NCBI GenBank assembly: GCA_002838815.1
Contig: LQGW01000052.1
Coordinates: forward strand, 124,001 to 188,000
Reading direction: 5' to 3'
DNA: 64,000 nucleotides
DNA from: Clostridiaceae bacterium JG1575
GTDB taxonomy: Bacteria; Bacillota; Clostridia; Clostridiales; Clostridiaceae
How positions within the stretch are numbered: the stretch's first letter is position 1; each line of letters starts with the position of its first letter. A program made the translations under genes and the position numbers. This document shows, piece after piece, positions 43,621 to 52,791 of this stretch. The notes under the pieces were generated by a model. The model was not told the DNA's origin. It searched no databases and saw only the letters and a program-made list of their open reading frames with translations.

Positions 43621-44826
43621 ATGAAAAAAATTGGACTTTTGCCCAAACTCATCATTGCTATTGTTCTGGGAATTCTTCTGGGTTCCTTTTTGCCGGATTG
43701 GGCCGTACGAGTTTTGACGACCTACAACTACATCTTTGCACAATTTATCAACTTTGCCGTACCGCTGATCATCGTGGCGTTTGTCGCGCCAGGAATCGCG
43801 GATCTTGGGGATGGGGCAGGCAAAACCTTGGCCATTACTGCAGGCATTGCCTACGTCTCGACGTTGATTGCCGGGAGCTTGGCTTATGGTGCCAATGCCT
43901 TGTTGCTTCCTAAGATTTTGGATCCCGCATCCTTGACCAATTTTAGTGCTTCCACCGCCGAGGGGTTGAAAACCTATTTTGAAGTCAATATTCCTCCGAT
44001 CTTTGGCGTAATGACGGCTTTGATATTAGCCTTTTTACTGGGGATCGGCATGGCCGCGGTGAACTCCAAATCCATGAAATCCGTGGCTGATGAGTTCCAG
44101 GCCATCATCGCCTCCGTGATCAAAAACTTCATCATTCCTTTGCTGCCGTTGCACATTTTGGGCATTTTCGCCAATATGACCTTTAACGGTCAGGTGGCGG
44201 CTGTCCTCTCCGTCTTCATCCGAGTGTTTGCCTTGGTGCTGGTCTTGCATCTTTTGATGTTGGTACTCCAGTTCACCATTGCGGGGGTCCTGAACGGCGT
44301 CAACCCCTTACGGCTGATGAAGAACATGATTCCCGCCTACCTCACCGCCATTGGCACGCAATCTTCGGCGGCCACCATCCCCATCACGTTGGCTCAAACC
44401 AGAAAGAACGGCGTCCAGGAGAATATTGCGGAGTTCACGGTGCCTCTTTGCGCCACGATTCACCTTTCGGGCAGCACCATTACACTGGTGAGTTGCTCCA
44501 TCGCTATGATGATGATCCACGGGATGAATTTTCAATTTGCCGTGTTCTTCCCCTTCATCATGGCCCTTGGAGTCACCATGATCGCGGCTCCAGGCGTCCC
44601 CGGAGGTGCGGTTATGGCCGCCTTGGGTCTTTTGGCCAGCATGCTGGGCTTTACTGAACCGATGATTGCGCTGATGATCGCTCTTTATATGGCTCAGGAC
44701 AGCTTCGGTACCGCCTGTAACGTCACGGGGGACGGCGCCATCGCCCTGATCATGAATAAAATCTCGGGCCATCGGTTGGAATGGATGCCTAAGACCAAGA
44801 TGAAGGAAGATCTCATCACCGATTAA
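43621..44826 (+). CDS. dicarboxylate/amino acid:cation symporter (DAACS family)
   Basis: Membrane symporter of 401 residues related to GltP/SstT, taking up glutamate, aspartate, serine/threonine or dicarboxylates with Na+ or H+. About eight membrane segments with two re-entrant loops. Family signature regions: QSSAATIPITLAQ (hairpin 1), FTVPLCATIHLSGSTI, APGVPGGAVMAALG (hairpin 2) and the binding helix ALYMAQDSFGTACNVTGDG. The TIHLSGS variant differs from the usual TINMDGT, so the substrate may differ from glutamate. Start at the ATG after GAGGAGG. It would suit the amino-acid catabolism suggested by gdhA. Confidence 0.9.
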   Translation: MKKIGLLPKLIIAIVLGILLGSFLPDWAVRVLTTYNYIFAQFINFAVPLIIVAFVAPGIADLGDGAGKTLAITAGIAYVSTLIAGSLAYGANALLLPKILDPASLTNFSASTAEGLKTYFEVNIPPIFGVMTALILAFLLGIGMAAVNSKSMKSVADEFQAIIASVIKNFIIPLLPLHILGIFANMTFNGQVAAVLSVFIRVFALVLVLHLLMLVLQFTIAGVLNGVNPLRLMKNMIPAYLTAIGTQSSAATIPITLAQTRKNGVQENIAEFTVPLCATIHLSGSTITLVSCSIAMMMIHGMNFQFAVFFPFIMALGVTMIAAPGVPGGAVMAALGLLASMLGFTEPMIALMIALYMAQDSFGTACNVTGDGAIALIMNKISGHRLEWMPKTKMKEDLITD

Positions 44827-44831
44827 GACCT

Positions 44832-44881
44832 AAAACTCCCAGAGGAGCCCCCGCAAAGAGGGTTTTTTCTGGGAGTTTTTT
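44832..44881 (+). terminator. terminator after the symporter gene
   Basis: AAAACTCCCAGA (44832-44843) with TCTGGGAGTTTT (44868-44879), inner GCCC/GGGT-type pairing, T-run to 44881. Confidence 0.88.
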
Positions 44882-44989
44882 GGGAGACCGATTATAAAAT
44901 CAAGGAGAACATGTCATGTGAAAAGTCCATATGCTACCTCTTTGGTAGAATGTAAGTGCTTAATGCTTCGTTCACAAGGAGGAACTCCC

Positions 44990-45600
<611 letters not shown>

Positions 45601-45711
45601 TGGACGATTCAAGGGTCAATGTTCAACTGGTTATTGCAATTTGTGGATATTTTTGGGATGTGTTGATTTTCATGGCGTAAGGGTCCCTCGTTTAGTACAA
45701 TAAAAAAAGGG

Positions 45712-45746
45712 GGACCGCCCAAGGCTTAGCCTTTTGGAGGGCGTCC
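45712..45746 (+). promoter_or_regulatory. hairpin overlapping the acetyltransferase ribosome site
   Basis: GGACCGCCC (45712-45720) can pair with GGGCGTCC (45739-45746) around AAGGC/GCCTT (45721-45733). The 3' arm takes in part of the GGAGGG ribosome site (45736-45741) of the gene starting at 45750, so it could damp translation. Confidence 0.4.
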
Positions 45747-45749
45747 GCC

Positions 45750-46712
45750 ATGGAATCGGGCGGGAGGATCGAGGGGATGAATACGTTGAAGAAGGTGCAA
45801 TTAGGTGAAGGGCACATCAAAGAGTACGCGCGATTTTTCCAGACGCTGCCTTATTTTAACAGCTTCAACGAGACCCTGGATGCTCAGTCGCCCTTGAGCC
45901 GCTGGTTTGGCGGCGCCCTCTTGCAAGAAGAAGCGGTCCTCGTAGTATTGGACGATGCACCGCTGTTTTTTCTTCGCTGTGTGCCTCGGGGCAACCAGCG
46001 AGTCATTCTTTCCCTGACGGCGGACCGGACGCTTTGGTCCAAAGTGCCTGAGGCCCCTAGGTTCATCCAAGAGGAAGTGCTGCAGCAGGGCGAGCCCAAG
46101 CGGTCCTACACGTACCACTGTCTCCTCAACGAGTGGAATATAGAAGTGATGCGCGCACTGAATTTTGGAGTTTCCCAATGGCAGCGAGTAATGCACCGGG
46201 AGTTGGCGGCAACGAAAGCGCCAGAGCTTGGGGAAGGCCTGCGGGTCCGCCCGGTGAAAACTCGGCAGGATTTTGCCTTGCGGGTACGGGTGCAAAACGA
46301 GGTATTCCAAAACAAAAACCGCATCCCCTTGACCCTTTCGGAGGTTTTGGCTCAGGCTCGCTTTTCCTCCTACAACCCAGATCTTGCGCTTCTTTTGGAG
46401 CAAGGGGATCATCCCGTGGGCTATGGTCAAATCGTGCATCAAGGCCAACAGGAGGTTTTGGTGAATTTCGGCATCGTTCCCGAGGCCCGAGGCCAAGGGT
46501 TCGGCCGCATCCTTCTTAGAGAGCTTTTGCATCGAGCGCATCGCATGGAAGTGACTTGCGTATACCTTGAAGTCCGCGGGGACAACGAAGCGGCCATTGC
46601 TCTCTATCAGGAAGAGGGGTTTTCCTCCCTCTATGAATCTGCGGTCTTCCTATGGCCTAAAAGCACCGAGGATGCTTCAAATGAAGCTCTGTTTTGGGCC
46701 AAGAACTCCTAG
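45750..46712 (+). CDS. GNAT family N-acetyltransferase
   Basis: A 320-residue protein with a C-terminal GNAT domain. The acetyl-CoA loop region reads VNFGIVPEARGQGFGRILL (about residues 235-253), followed by VYLEVRGDNEAAIALYQEEGF, the usual end of the fold. The N-terminal half may be a second, degenerate GNAT-like domain, giving the tandem architecture seen in some Firmicute acetyltransferases. The substrate is unknown. The ATG at 45750 has GGAGGG. An ATG at 45777 (with GAGGGG) is an alternative. It stands alone between the IS30 remnant and a bidirectional terminator. Confidence 0.85.
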   Translation: MESGGRIEGMNTLKKVQLGEGHIKEYARFFQTLPYFNSFNETLDAQSPLSRWFGGALLQEEAVLVVLDDAPLFFLRCVPRGNQRVILSLTADRTLWSKVPEAPRFIQEEVLQQGEPKRSYTYHCLLNEWNIEVMRALNFGVSQWQRVMHRELAATKAPELGEGLRVRPVKTRQDFALRVRVQNEVFQNKNRIPLTLSEVLAQARFSSYNPDLALLLEQGDHPVGYGQIVHQGQQEVLVNFGIVPEARGQGFGRILLRELLHRAHRMEVTCVYLEVRGDNEAAIALYQEEGFSSLYESAVFLWPKSTEDASNEALFWAKNS

Positions 46713-46722
46713 GATGCGCCAT

Positions 46723-46775
46723 AAAAAAGCCTTAAGGCCCCTTTGGTTAAGAAAAGGGGCCTTAAGGCTTTTTTT
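46723..46775. terminator. bidirectional terminator between GNAT and aminotransferase genes
   Basis: About 22-bp stem: AAAAAAGCCTTAAGGCCCC (from 46723) with GGGGCCTTAAGGCTTTTTT (to 46774). A and T tracts flank both sides, so it works for both convergent genes. Confidence 0.88.
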
Positions 46776-46795
46776 GACTGGCGAACGGCCAAGGG

Positions 46796-47989
46796 TTAGT
46801 GCAATCTTTGGTATTCCTCCACGCCGTGGCGGAGGACCTGGGCGGCTTTTTGCAGCGCGGCTTTTTGGATGCAATAGGAGAGACGGATTTCGTCTTGACC
46901 CAACCCCTTGGTTGCATAGAAGCCTGCACAGGGGGCCACAAGAACCGTTTGGTTTTCATAACGGAAGTCCGTAAGCATCCATTGAGCAAATTCTTCTGCG
47001 TTGGCAATGGGGAGTTTTACAACGATGTAGAAGGCGCCGGTGGGCTTCTCACAGATCACGCCGGGGATTTCCTTCAAAGCCGCGTAAAGAATATCTCTTC
47101 GTTCGGCGTATTCTTTATTGACCTTTTCGAGGTAAGAGGGGTCTGTGGAGAACAGTTCTGCCGAGGCGATTTGATCCACAGTGGGCACGCATAGGCGAGC
47201 TTGGGCGAGCTTCATGACCTGTTGCATCAATTCTTTATTCTTGGAGGCGATGAGACCGATGCGGGCGCCGCAGGCGGAGTAGCGCTTGGATACTGAGTCA
47301 ATCAAAATCAGGTGCTCTAACGCCTCAGGGATTTGGAAGGGGGAGAAGAATTTCAGTCCGTCGTATGTGAATTCGCGGTAGACTTCATCGACGATGAAGG
47401 TTAAATCGTGCTCCAAGCAGATGGCGGTGAGCATGCGGATCTCTTCTTCCGTATAAACGACTCCCGTGGGATTGCCGGGGTTGGAAATGAGAATGCCCTT
47501 GGTCCGCTCTGTAATGAGGGCCTCCACGGCTTCTTTGCTTGGCAGATGGAAGCCATCCTCTGCTTTGGTGGTCAGGGGCTTAAGATGCGCCTGAGCCAAG
47601 GCGGCAAAGGAATTATAGTTGGTGTAGAAGGGCTCGGGAACGATGATTTCGTCGCCGGGATCGCAGATGGCCGTCATGGCAAAGGTCAGGGCCTCGGATC
47701 CTGCATTGGTCACGATGAGATCCTCTTTCTCAAAGTCCATGCCCCAACCTTTGTAGTAAGATCTGTACGCCTCCAAAAGCACATCCAAACCGCGAGAGTC
47801 GGAATAAGCCAGTACCTTTTCGTGGAAAGAGGATAGTGCGTTTTTAAAAGTCTCCGGCGTTTCAATGTCCGGTTGACCAATGTTTAAGGGATATACCGTA
47901 ACGCCTTGGGCTCGAGCAGCGGCGGCATAGGGCGCAAGTTTTCGGATGGGAGAAAACTGCATCGCTTGGATTCGTTGAGATAATTTCAT
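46796..47989 (-). CDS. pyridoxal-phosphate-dependent aminotransferase (class I/II)
   Basis: Fold-type I aminotransferase of 397 residues, closest in feel to the aspartate/aromatic group found in Clostridia. Motifs: LNIGQPDIETP near the N-terminus, SNPGNPTGVVY, IVDEVYREFTYDG (Asp and Tyr contacting PLP), SVSKRYSACGARIG (Schiff-base Lys) and the C-terminal RLSYC with the substrate carboxylate Arg. The start is the ATG at 47989 after GAGGTG. A GTG two codons earlier overlaps that ribosome site. The amino donor is not determined by sequence. Divergent from miaB. Confidence 0.9.
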   Translation of the reverse strand: MKLSQRIQAMQFSPIRKLAPYAAAARAQGVTVYPLNIGQPDIETPETFKNALSSFHEKVLAYSDSRGLDVLLEAYRSYYKGWGMDFEKEDLIVTNAGSEALTFAMTAICDPGDEIIVPEPFYTNYNSFAALAQAHLKPLTTKAEDGFHLPSKEAVEALITERTKGILISNPGNPTGVVYTEEEIRMLTAICLEHDLTFIVDEVYREFTYDGLKFFSPFQIPEALEHLILIDSVSKRYSACGARIGLIASKNKELMQQVMKLAQARLCVPTVDQIASAELFSTDPSYLEKVNKEYAERRDILYAALKEIPGVICEKPTGAFYIVVKLPIANAEEFAQWMLTDFRYENQTVLVAPCAGFYATKGLGQDEIRLSYCIQKAALQKAAQVLRHGVEEYQRLH

Positions 47990-48016
47990 AAACACACCTC
48001 ATTGCTTCGTTCTATT

Positions 48017-48031
48017 TGTAAAGGGTTTACA
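48017..48031. promoter_or_regulatory. palindrome in the aminotransferase-miaB divergent region
   Basis: TGTAAA-GGG-TTTACA, a perfect 6-3-6 inverted repeat 28 bp upstream of the aminotransferase start. It is operator-like, with no identified regulator. TATAAT on the plus strand and TATTAT on the minus strand lie just beyond it (about 48047-48053). Confidence 0.35.
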
Positions 48032-48186
48032 TACATGGGTTCATTGTATAATAGAACGCCTGGAATTGGTAGCCCTAGGGGAGAAAAGCCACGAAAGATC
48101 AGGCTCTTGGCTGCGTTTTTGAGGATTCGAGCCAAGGGCGACTTTTTTTGGTATAATCTTTGGATGGAAGAGGTGAAAAAACATTC

Positions 48187-49611
48187 ATGAAAAAAGAAGG
48201 GACGAATCTGCTGATTCCCGGAACCCCAGCTCTTCGGGCGCTCCGCTCCTCGAAGGAGGCATTTTCGGCAGATCCAAAAGCATATTATATCGAAACCTGG
48301 GGCTGCCAGATGAACGAAGAGGATTCTGAGAAGCTTGCTGGGATGCTGGAGCAAATGGGCTACCGCCCCGTGGGTCATCCGCAAAAGGCTCAGTGCATCA
48401 TTTTTAATACCTGCTGCGTTCGTGAAAATGCAGAACTAAAGGTTTATGGAAATCTTGGACGTTTGAAAAAGCTCAAAGAGGAGCACCCGCAGACCATCAT
48501 CGCCGTCTGCGGCTGCATGATGCAGCAAAAAGGGGTGGGGGAGGCCATCTTGAAACGATATCCCTATGTGGATATCGTCTTTGGCACCCATCACGCAGAG
48601 CGATTCCCGGAGTATCTTCATCGGGCCCTGCAAAGCGGCGAGCAGATCTTTGAAGTCCATGAGGACGATGGGACGCTTTCTGAAGGGGTGCCCATTTTGC
48701 GGGAATCCGGCCTGAAAGCCTACGTCACCATCATGTATGGTTGTGACAACTACTGCTCCTACTGCGTCGTTCCCTACGTCAGAGGACGGGAAAAATCTCG
48801 GACCAGCGAAGCTATTTTGGCGGAAATTCGGGCCCTTGTGGAAGAGGGCTATGTGGAATTCACGTTGCTGGGCCAAAACGTCAATTCCTACGGCAAGGGA
48901 CTGGAGCCTTATGTCTCTTTTGCCGAGCTTTTGCGAAAGGTCAATGAAGTGCCCGGGGTATCGCGCATTCGTTTTATGACGAACCACCCTAAGGACATCG
49001 ACGAAGAGGTCATAAAAGCCATGGTGGACTGTGAGCACATCACCGAACAGATCCATCTACCGGTTCAAAGCGGCTCGAGCCGTATTCTCGCCCGCATGAA
49101 CCGTTCCTACACGCGGGAACAATACCTCTCCCTCATTGGCAGGGTGCGATCGCTGATTCCCAATGTGGCCATCTCCACCGACATCATTGTGGGTTTTCCT
49201 GGGGAAAGCGAGGCAGACTTTCAAGAGACGCTGAGCCTTTGTGAGGAAGTGGGCTTTGATGCGGCGTATACCTTCCTTTACTCCAAGCGCAATCACACCC
49301 CGGCGGACCGCATGGCCGATCAAGTACCCGAGGACGTCAAGCATGAGCGCTTCAACCGCCTGGTGGAGGTGGTGAATCGCAGCGCGGCCGAGCGAAACGC
49401 CGCGTATCTGCATCGGGTGGAAGACATCTTGGTGGAAGGTCCGAGCAAAAATCGACCCGATACTCTGACGGGACGTACCCGTAGCGGCAAGACCGTCAAT
49501 TTCCCTGGCGATCAAAGCCTCACGGGCACGTTACAGCCGGTGCGCATCACAAAAACCAATTCCTTTAGCCTCTTTGGGGAGCGGATAGAGGTCCCGGCCA
49601 AAGAAGCCTAA
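48187..49611 (+). CDS. miaB: tRNA-2-methylthio-N6-dimethylallyladenosine synthase
   Basis: Radical-SAM methylthiotransferase that adds the 2-methylthio group to i6A37 of tRNAs, acting after MiaA (encoded at 59.7 kb here). It has 474 residues. The N-terminal cluster cysteines are in ETWGCQMNEEDSEKL, NTCCVRENA and VCGCMMQQ. The radical-SAM CxxxCxxC is C186, C190, C193 in YGCDNYCSYC. The TRAM domain lies at the C-terminus (VEGPSKNRPDTLTGRTRSGK). Start at the ATG at 48187 with GAGGTGA ten bases upstream. The N-terminal 30 residues before the domain are variable. Confidence 0.95.
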   Translation: MKKEGTNLLIPGTPALRALRSSKEAFSADPKAYYIETWGCQMNEEDSEKLAGMLEQMGYRPVGHPQKAQCIIFNTCCVRENAELKVYGNLGRLKKLKEEHPQTIIAVCGCMMQQKGVGEAILKRYPYVDIVFGTHHAERFPEYLHRALQSGEQIFEVHEDDGTLSEGVPILRESGLKAYVTIMYGCDNYCSYCVVPYVRGREKSRTSEAILAEIRALVEEGYVEFTLLGQNVNSYGKGLEPYVSFAELLRKVNEVPGVSRIRFMTNHPKDIDEEVIKAMVDCEHITEQIHLPVQSGSSRILARMNRSYTREQYLSLIGRVRSLIPNVAISTDIIVGFPGESEADFQETLSLCEEVGFDAAYTFLYSKRNHTPADRMADQVPEDVKHERFNRLVEVVNRSAAERNAAYLHRVEDILVEGPSKNRPDTLTGRTRSGKTVNFPGDQSLTGTLQPVRITKTNSFSLFGERIEVPAKEA

Positions 49612-49626
49612 GCAATCAATACCAAT

Positions 49627-49679
49627 GGCCAAGGAGCGTTGGCGGCGAGAAGCCCCAAAAAACGCTGCTTGGCCTTTTT
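49627..49679 (+). terminator. terminator after miaB
   Basis: GGCCAAGGAGCGTT (49627-49640) with AACGCTGCTTGGCC (49661-49674), one G/G mismatch, then TTTTT. Confidence 0.85.
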
Positions 49680-49720
49680 GGGAACCCCATCCGCTTCTCA
49701 TGCCCCAATGGTTGACCCAA

Positions 49721-49736
49721 CTTACAAATCTGTAAG
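49721..49736 (+). promoter_or_regulatory. BceR-type operator before the BceAB-like genes
   Basis: CTTACA-AATC-TGTAAG is a perfect inverted repeat and fits the TnACA-N4-TGTAA pattern reported for BceR-like response regulators. A second half-site TGTAAG lies at 49752-49757, and a TATACT box at 49790-49795 could be the -10. No regulator genes are adjacent. Confidence 0.6.
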
Positions 49737-49833
49737 ATCTTTGGGGTCGACTGTAAGGTTAAACTAAAGCACTCAAGAAACATCCTCGATATACTAAACA
49801 TGGTACATGAATTACAGGATTGGAGGATTTGTT

Positions 49834-50592
49834 ATGACCTTATTGGACGTTTGTTCCTTGAAAAAAATATATTCGCACCGCTTCTCGTCCCAAAAAACCG
49901 TCGCCTTGGAGAATATTACCTTTCAAGTGAGCTCTGGAGAATTCATCGCTATTATGGGGGAATCAGGATCAGGAAAGACCACGCTTTTGAACCTCATTTC
50001 CACCTTGGACACCCCCAGTGCTGGGGAGATCCGACTCAACGGGCAGAATTTGTCCGCCATCAAGGACAAGGAGAAAAGCGCCTTTCGTCGGGAGCGCATG
50101 GGGTTTGTCTTTCAAGACTTCAACCTTTTGGATACCTTCAACGTTAAGGACAACGTCCTTTTGCCGCTGGTGCTCTCCCGAACGAGCATTCAGGAGATGG
50201 AAGAACGATTGAAGCCTATATTGCAGGAACTTGGGCTGTCTTCCTTGGTGCTCAAATACCCCTATGAACTGTCCGGGGGTCAAAAACAGCGCGTGGCAGT
50301 GGCTCGGGCGTTGATCACGCACCCCGACATTATTTTGGCCGACGAACCCACCGGGGCCTTGGATTCTAAGAGTTCCTCAGAGCTTTTGGACCTTTTGGAG
50401 CGCCTCAATCAACGTGGTGAAACCATTCTGATGGTAACGCACAGCGCGCTCGCGGCATCCCATGCGGCGCGGGTCATCTTCATCCGGGATGGGGTGATCC
50501 TTCAGGATCTCGCGCGAGGGGCCATGGATCGAGGGACTTTCCGCGATTACATCAATTCTGCGTTGGCTCGGTCCACGCAAAGGGGGGCTTAA
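49834..50592 (+). CDS. BceA-like ABC transporter ATP-binding protein
   Basis: ATPase of the peptide-antibiotic resistance (Peptide-7 exporter, BceAB) class. It has 252 residues: Walker A MGESGSGKTTLLN (41-53), Q-loop FVFQDFNLLDTFNV, signature YELSGGQKQRVAVARAL, Walker B DIILADEPTGALD, and switch VTHS. The phrases NLISTLDTPSAGEI and FNLLDTFNVKDNVLLPL are typical of BceA. Start at the ATG at 49834 after TTGGAGGA. It partners with the large FtsX-like permease 4 bp downstream. Probably induced by cell-wall-active peptides through a BceRS pair located elsewhere. Confidence 0.92.
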   Translation: MTLLDVCSLKKIYSHRFSSQKTVALENITFQVSSGEFIAIMGESGSGKTTLLNLISTLDTPSAGEIRLNGQNLSAIKDKEKSAFRRERMGFVFQDFNLLDTFNVKDNVLLPLVLSRTSIQEMEERLKPILQELGLSSLVLKYPYELSGGQKQRVAVARALITHPDIILADEPTGALDSKSSSELLDLLERLNQRGETILMVTHSALAASHAARVIFIRDGVILQDLARGAMDRGTFRDYINSALARSTQRGA

Positions 50593-50595
50593 ACG

Positions 50596-52650
50596 GTGAA
50601 GGCGCGCAATCGTTTCTTTTTTACAAGCCTCGCCAAGCGAAACCTCCAGGCGAACCGGGAGATCTACCTGCCCTATTTTATTGCAACAACCCTTATGGTT
50701 ATGATGTCCGCCATGATCATGGATCTGGCCGTAAACCCCAACGTGGAAAAAATAGCCAGCCCTTTAAGCTCCATGATGGGCCTAGGCGCCATCATCCTCT
50801 TTATCTTCTCCACCATCTTCATCATTTACTCGTCAACCTTCATCGTCAAAGGACGCAAAAAAGAGCTGGCGCTTTATGCGATGCTGGGGCTTGAAAAAAA
50901 GCACTTGGCTGCCATATTGGCCGTGGAGAATCTCATTACTTCTCTCGGGGCCCTGGTGGCCGGGTTCTTATTGGAGCTGATCTTCGGAAATCTTTCCTTT
51001 ATGCTGTTGCAGTGGGCCTTTAGCGAGACGGTGACGATGAGTTTTCATGTCTCGCCCATTGCCTGGAGCATCACCTTTGTCGTCTTCTCCATCATTTTCC
51101 TTTTGGTGTATCTTTTGCACCTGCGTGGGGTCACCTTGGCCTCACCCGTTCAGATCATGAACAGCAGCGGCGCTGGCGAAAAGAAGAGCCGTTACCTTCC
51201 CTTGATGAGTCTTTTGGGGACTTTGGCGCTTTGTGCAGGCTATGTTATCGCCAACATCATAAAGACGCCGCAGCAGGCCTTGGGCGCATGGTTTCCGGCC
51301 GTCATTTTAGTGATGATCGGCACGCACTTGTTGTTTCAGGGGGGGACCATTACGGTACTTAACCTTATGAAAAAGAACAAAAGGCGATATTATCAACCAC
51401 AAGCCTTTATAGCACGCTCGGGGATGATTGCCCGCATGAGAAACAATGCGGCGGCTTTAGCCAACATCTCCATCTTAGCCACCATGGTGTTGGTTTCTTT
51501 GGCGACAACCCTATCCATCGCCCGAGCCACTCAGCAAATCTCCAAGAATATATTTCCACAAGAGTATAAGACCACAGTGGATCTGTCGTGGACCAACTCA
51601 AAGTCCAAAGATCCCCATAAAGCCGTGGAAGAAGAAATCAAAAAACTTACCGAAAGGCTCTATGACGAAGCAAAAAAGCATCACGTGACGGTTGAAGGAT
51701 ACAGCGCCCAGGTGCTTTTGGAGGGCAAGGCGTTTGCAGAGGATGCCCAAACCCTTTTATTCCGCGCAAAAGACGGGGGCTCTGAGAAGAAACGAACGTG
51801 GACGTCCATTTTGAAAAAAAATGAGGTTTTGGGCTTTTTGGATGCCACTAAAGACATTTCCAGCCCAAAGGTTCTATTCATCAGCGATCGGCTGTCTGCC
51901 CAAGCGACTTCTTTGAAGATCATGGGGATCAGTTTTCCGGCCCGTGCCCTCTCACCGAAGGAAGGGGAAGCACTTTTGCCGTTTAAGGGGATCCCAGATC
52001 ATACCGGAACCGTTTTGGTCGTGGGAGATGTCCTCTTTGATGAGTTGGTGCAACGCTACGGCTTAAGGAAGGAGCAGCCTGAAGGACCGGCTAAAAGCGA
52101 ATTAGAGGTTTCAGGACGAATCGATTGGCGAATTGAAGGGGAGGGCGAAGCGGCGTTTTTCACTGCGTTTCGGGAAATCGTGAGAATCGATCCGCAAGGA
52201 TACGTGCTCACGCTCACCAACATCCATGAGTTTCAAAAGAACATCCAGGGCTTCTCTAGTGGATTTCTCTTCATCGGCATCTTTTTGAGCGCGGCCTTCC
52301 TGATCATGATGACGTTGGTGACCTATTTCAAGCAGCTCAATGAGGGCCTTCAAGATCGTCGTCGATTCGGCATTATGAAAAAAGTGGGGCTCTCGGATGA
52401 AATGATCCGCTCCACGACTAAAAAGCAAATTGTCTGGATGTTCTTTCTGCCACTCCTTACCGCCATCGTCCATTCCCTTTTTGGACGAAAGATCTTTGGG
52501 TTGATCCTTTCAGGCTTTGGATATATTTCTGCGACGGCCTACCTACAGGCTCTTTTGATGGTGGTGGCGGGACTTTCCATCCTCTATTTCATGGTCTATC
52601 GCCTGACCTCGCGTACTTATTATCGCTTGGTGAAAAATGGGACGTCTTAA
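50596..52650 (+). CDS. BceB-like FtsX-type permease
   Basis: Permease of a bacitracin/lantibiotic resistance module. It has 684 residues with the BceB layout: one membrane segment near the start, further segments around 55-75, 105-135, 155-175, 200-220, 230-250 and 285-310, a large extracellular domain of about 220 residues (about 320-545) that senses the peptide, and three final membrane segments. The N-terminus FFFTSLAKRNLQANREIYLPY and FIVKGRKKELALYAMLGL are family marks. Start is GTG with AGGGGGG upstream. Such transporters free lipid II-cycle intermediates from the antibiotic and signal to a BceS kinase, which is absent from this neighbourhood. Confidence 0.92.
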   Translation: MKARNRFFFTSLAKRNLQANREIYLPYFIATTLMVMMSAMIMDLAVNPNVEKIASPLSSMMGLGAIILFIFSTIFIIYSSTFIVKGRKKELALYAMLGLEKKHLAAILAVENLITSLGALVAGFLLELIFGNLSFMLLQWAFSETVTMSFHVSPIAWSITFVVFSIIFLLVYLLHLRGVTLASPVQIMNSSGAGEKKSRYLPLMSLLGTLALCAGYVIANIIKTPQQALGAWFPAVILVMIGTHLLFQGGTITVLNLMKKNKRRYYQPQAFIARSGMIARMRNNAAALANISILATMVLVSLATTLSIARATQQISKNIFPQEYKTTVDLSWTNSKSKDPHKAVEEEIKKLTERLYDEAKKHHVTVEGYSAQVLLEGKAFAEDAQTLLFRAKDGGSEKKRTWTSILKKNEVLGFLDATKDISSPKVLFISDRLSAQATSLKIMGISFPARALSPKEGEALLPFKGIPDHTGTVLVVGDVLFDELVQRYGLRKEQPEGPAKSELEVSGRIDWRIEGEGEAAFFTAFREIVRIDPQGYVLTLTNIHEFQKNIQGFSSGFLFIGIFLSAAFLIMMTLVTYFKQLNEGLQDRRRFGIMKKVGLSDEMIRSTTKKQIVWMFFLPLLTAIVHSLFGRKIFGLILSGFGYISATAYLQALLMVVAGLSILYFMVYRLTSRTYYRLVKNGTS

Positions 52651-52791
52651 GCATAGATTCCTTGAAGAGACCGCTCTTTATGAAGCTTAAAAACTTTGGT
52701 ACAATTCAATAAATAAGGGAGGGGGCCTTTGGGGTCCCTTCATCCACTGCGGAAAAATCGCCGTTGCTGCAAGACCCAAAGAGAGGATCCA

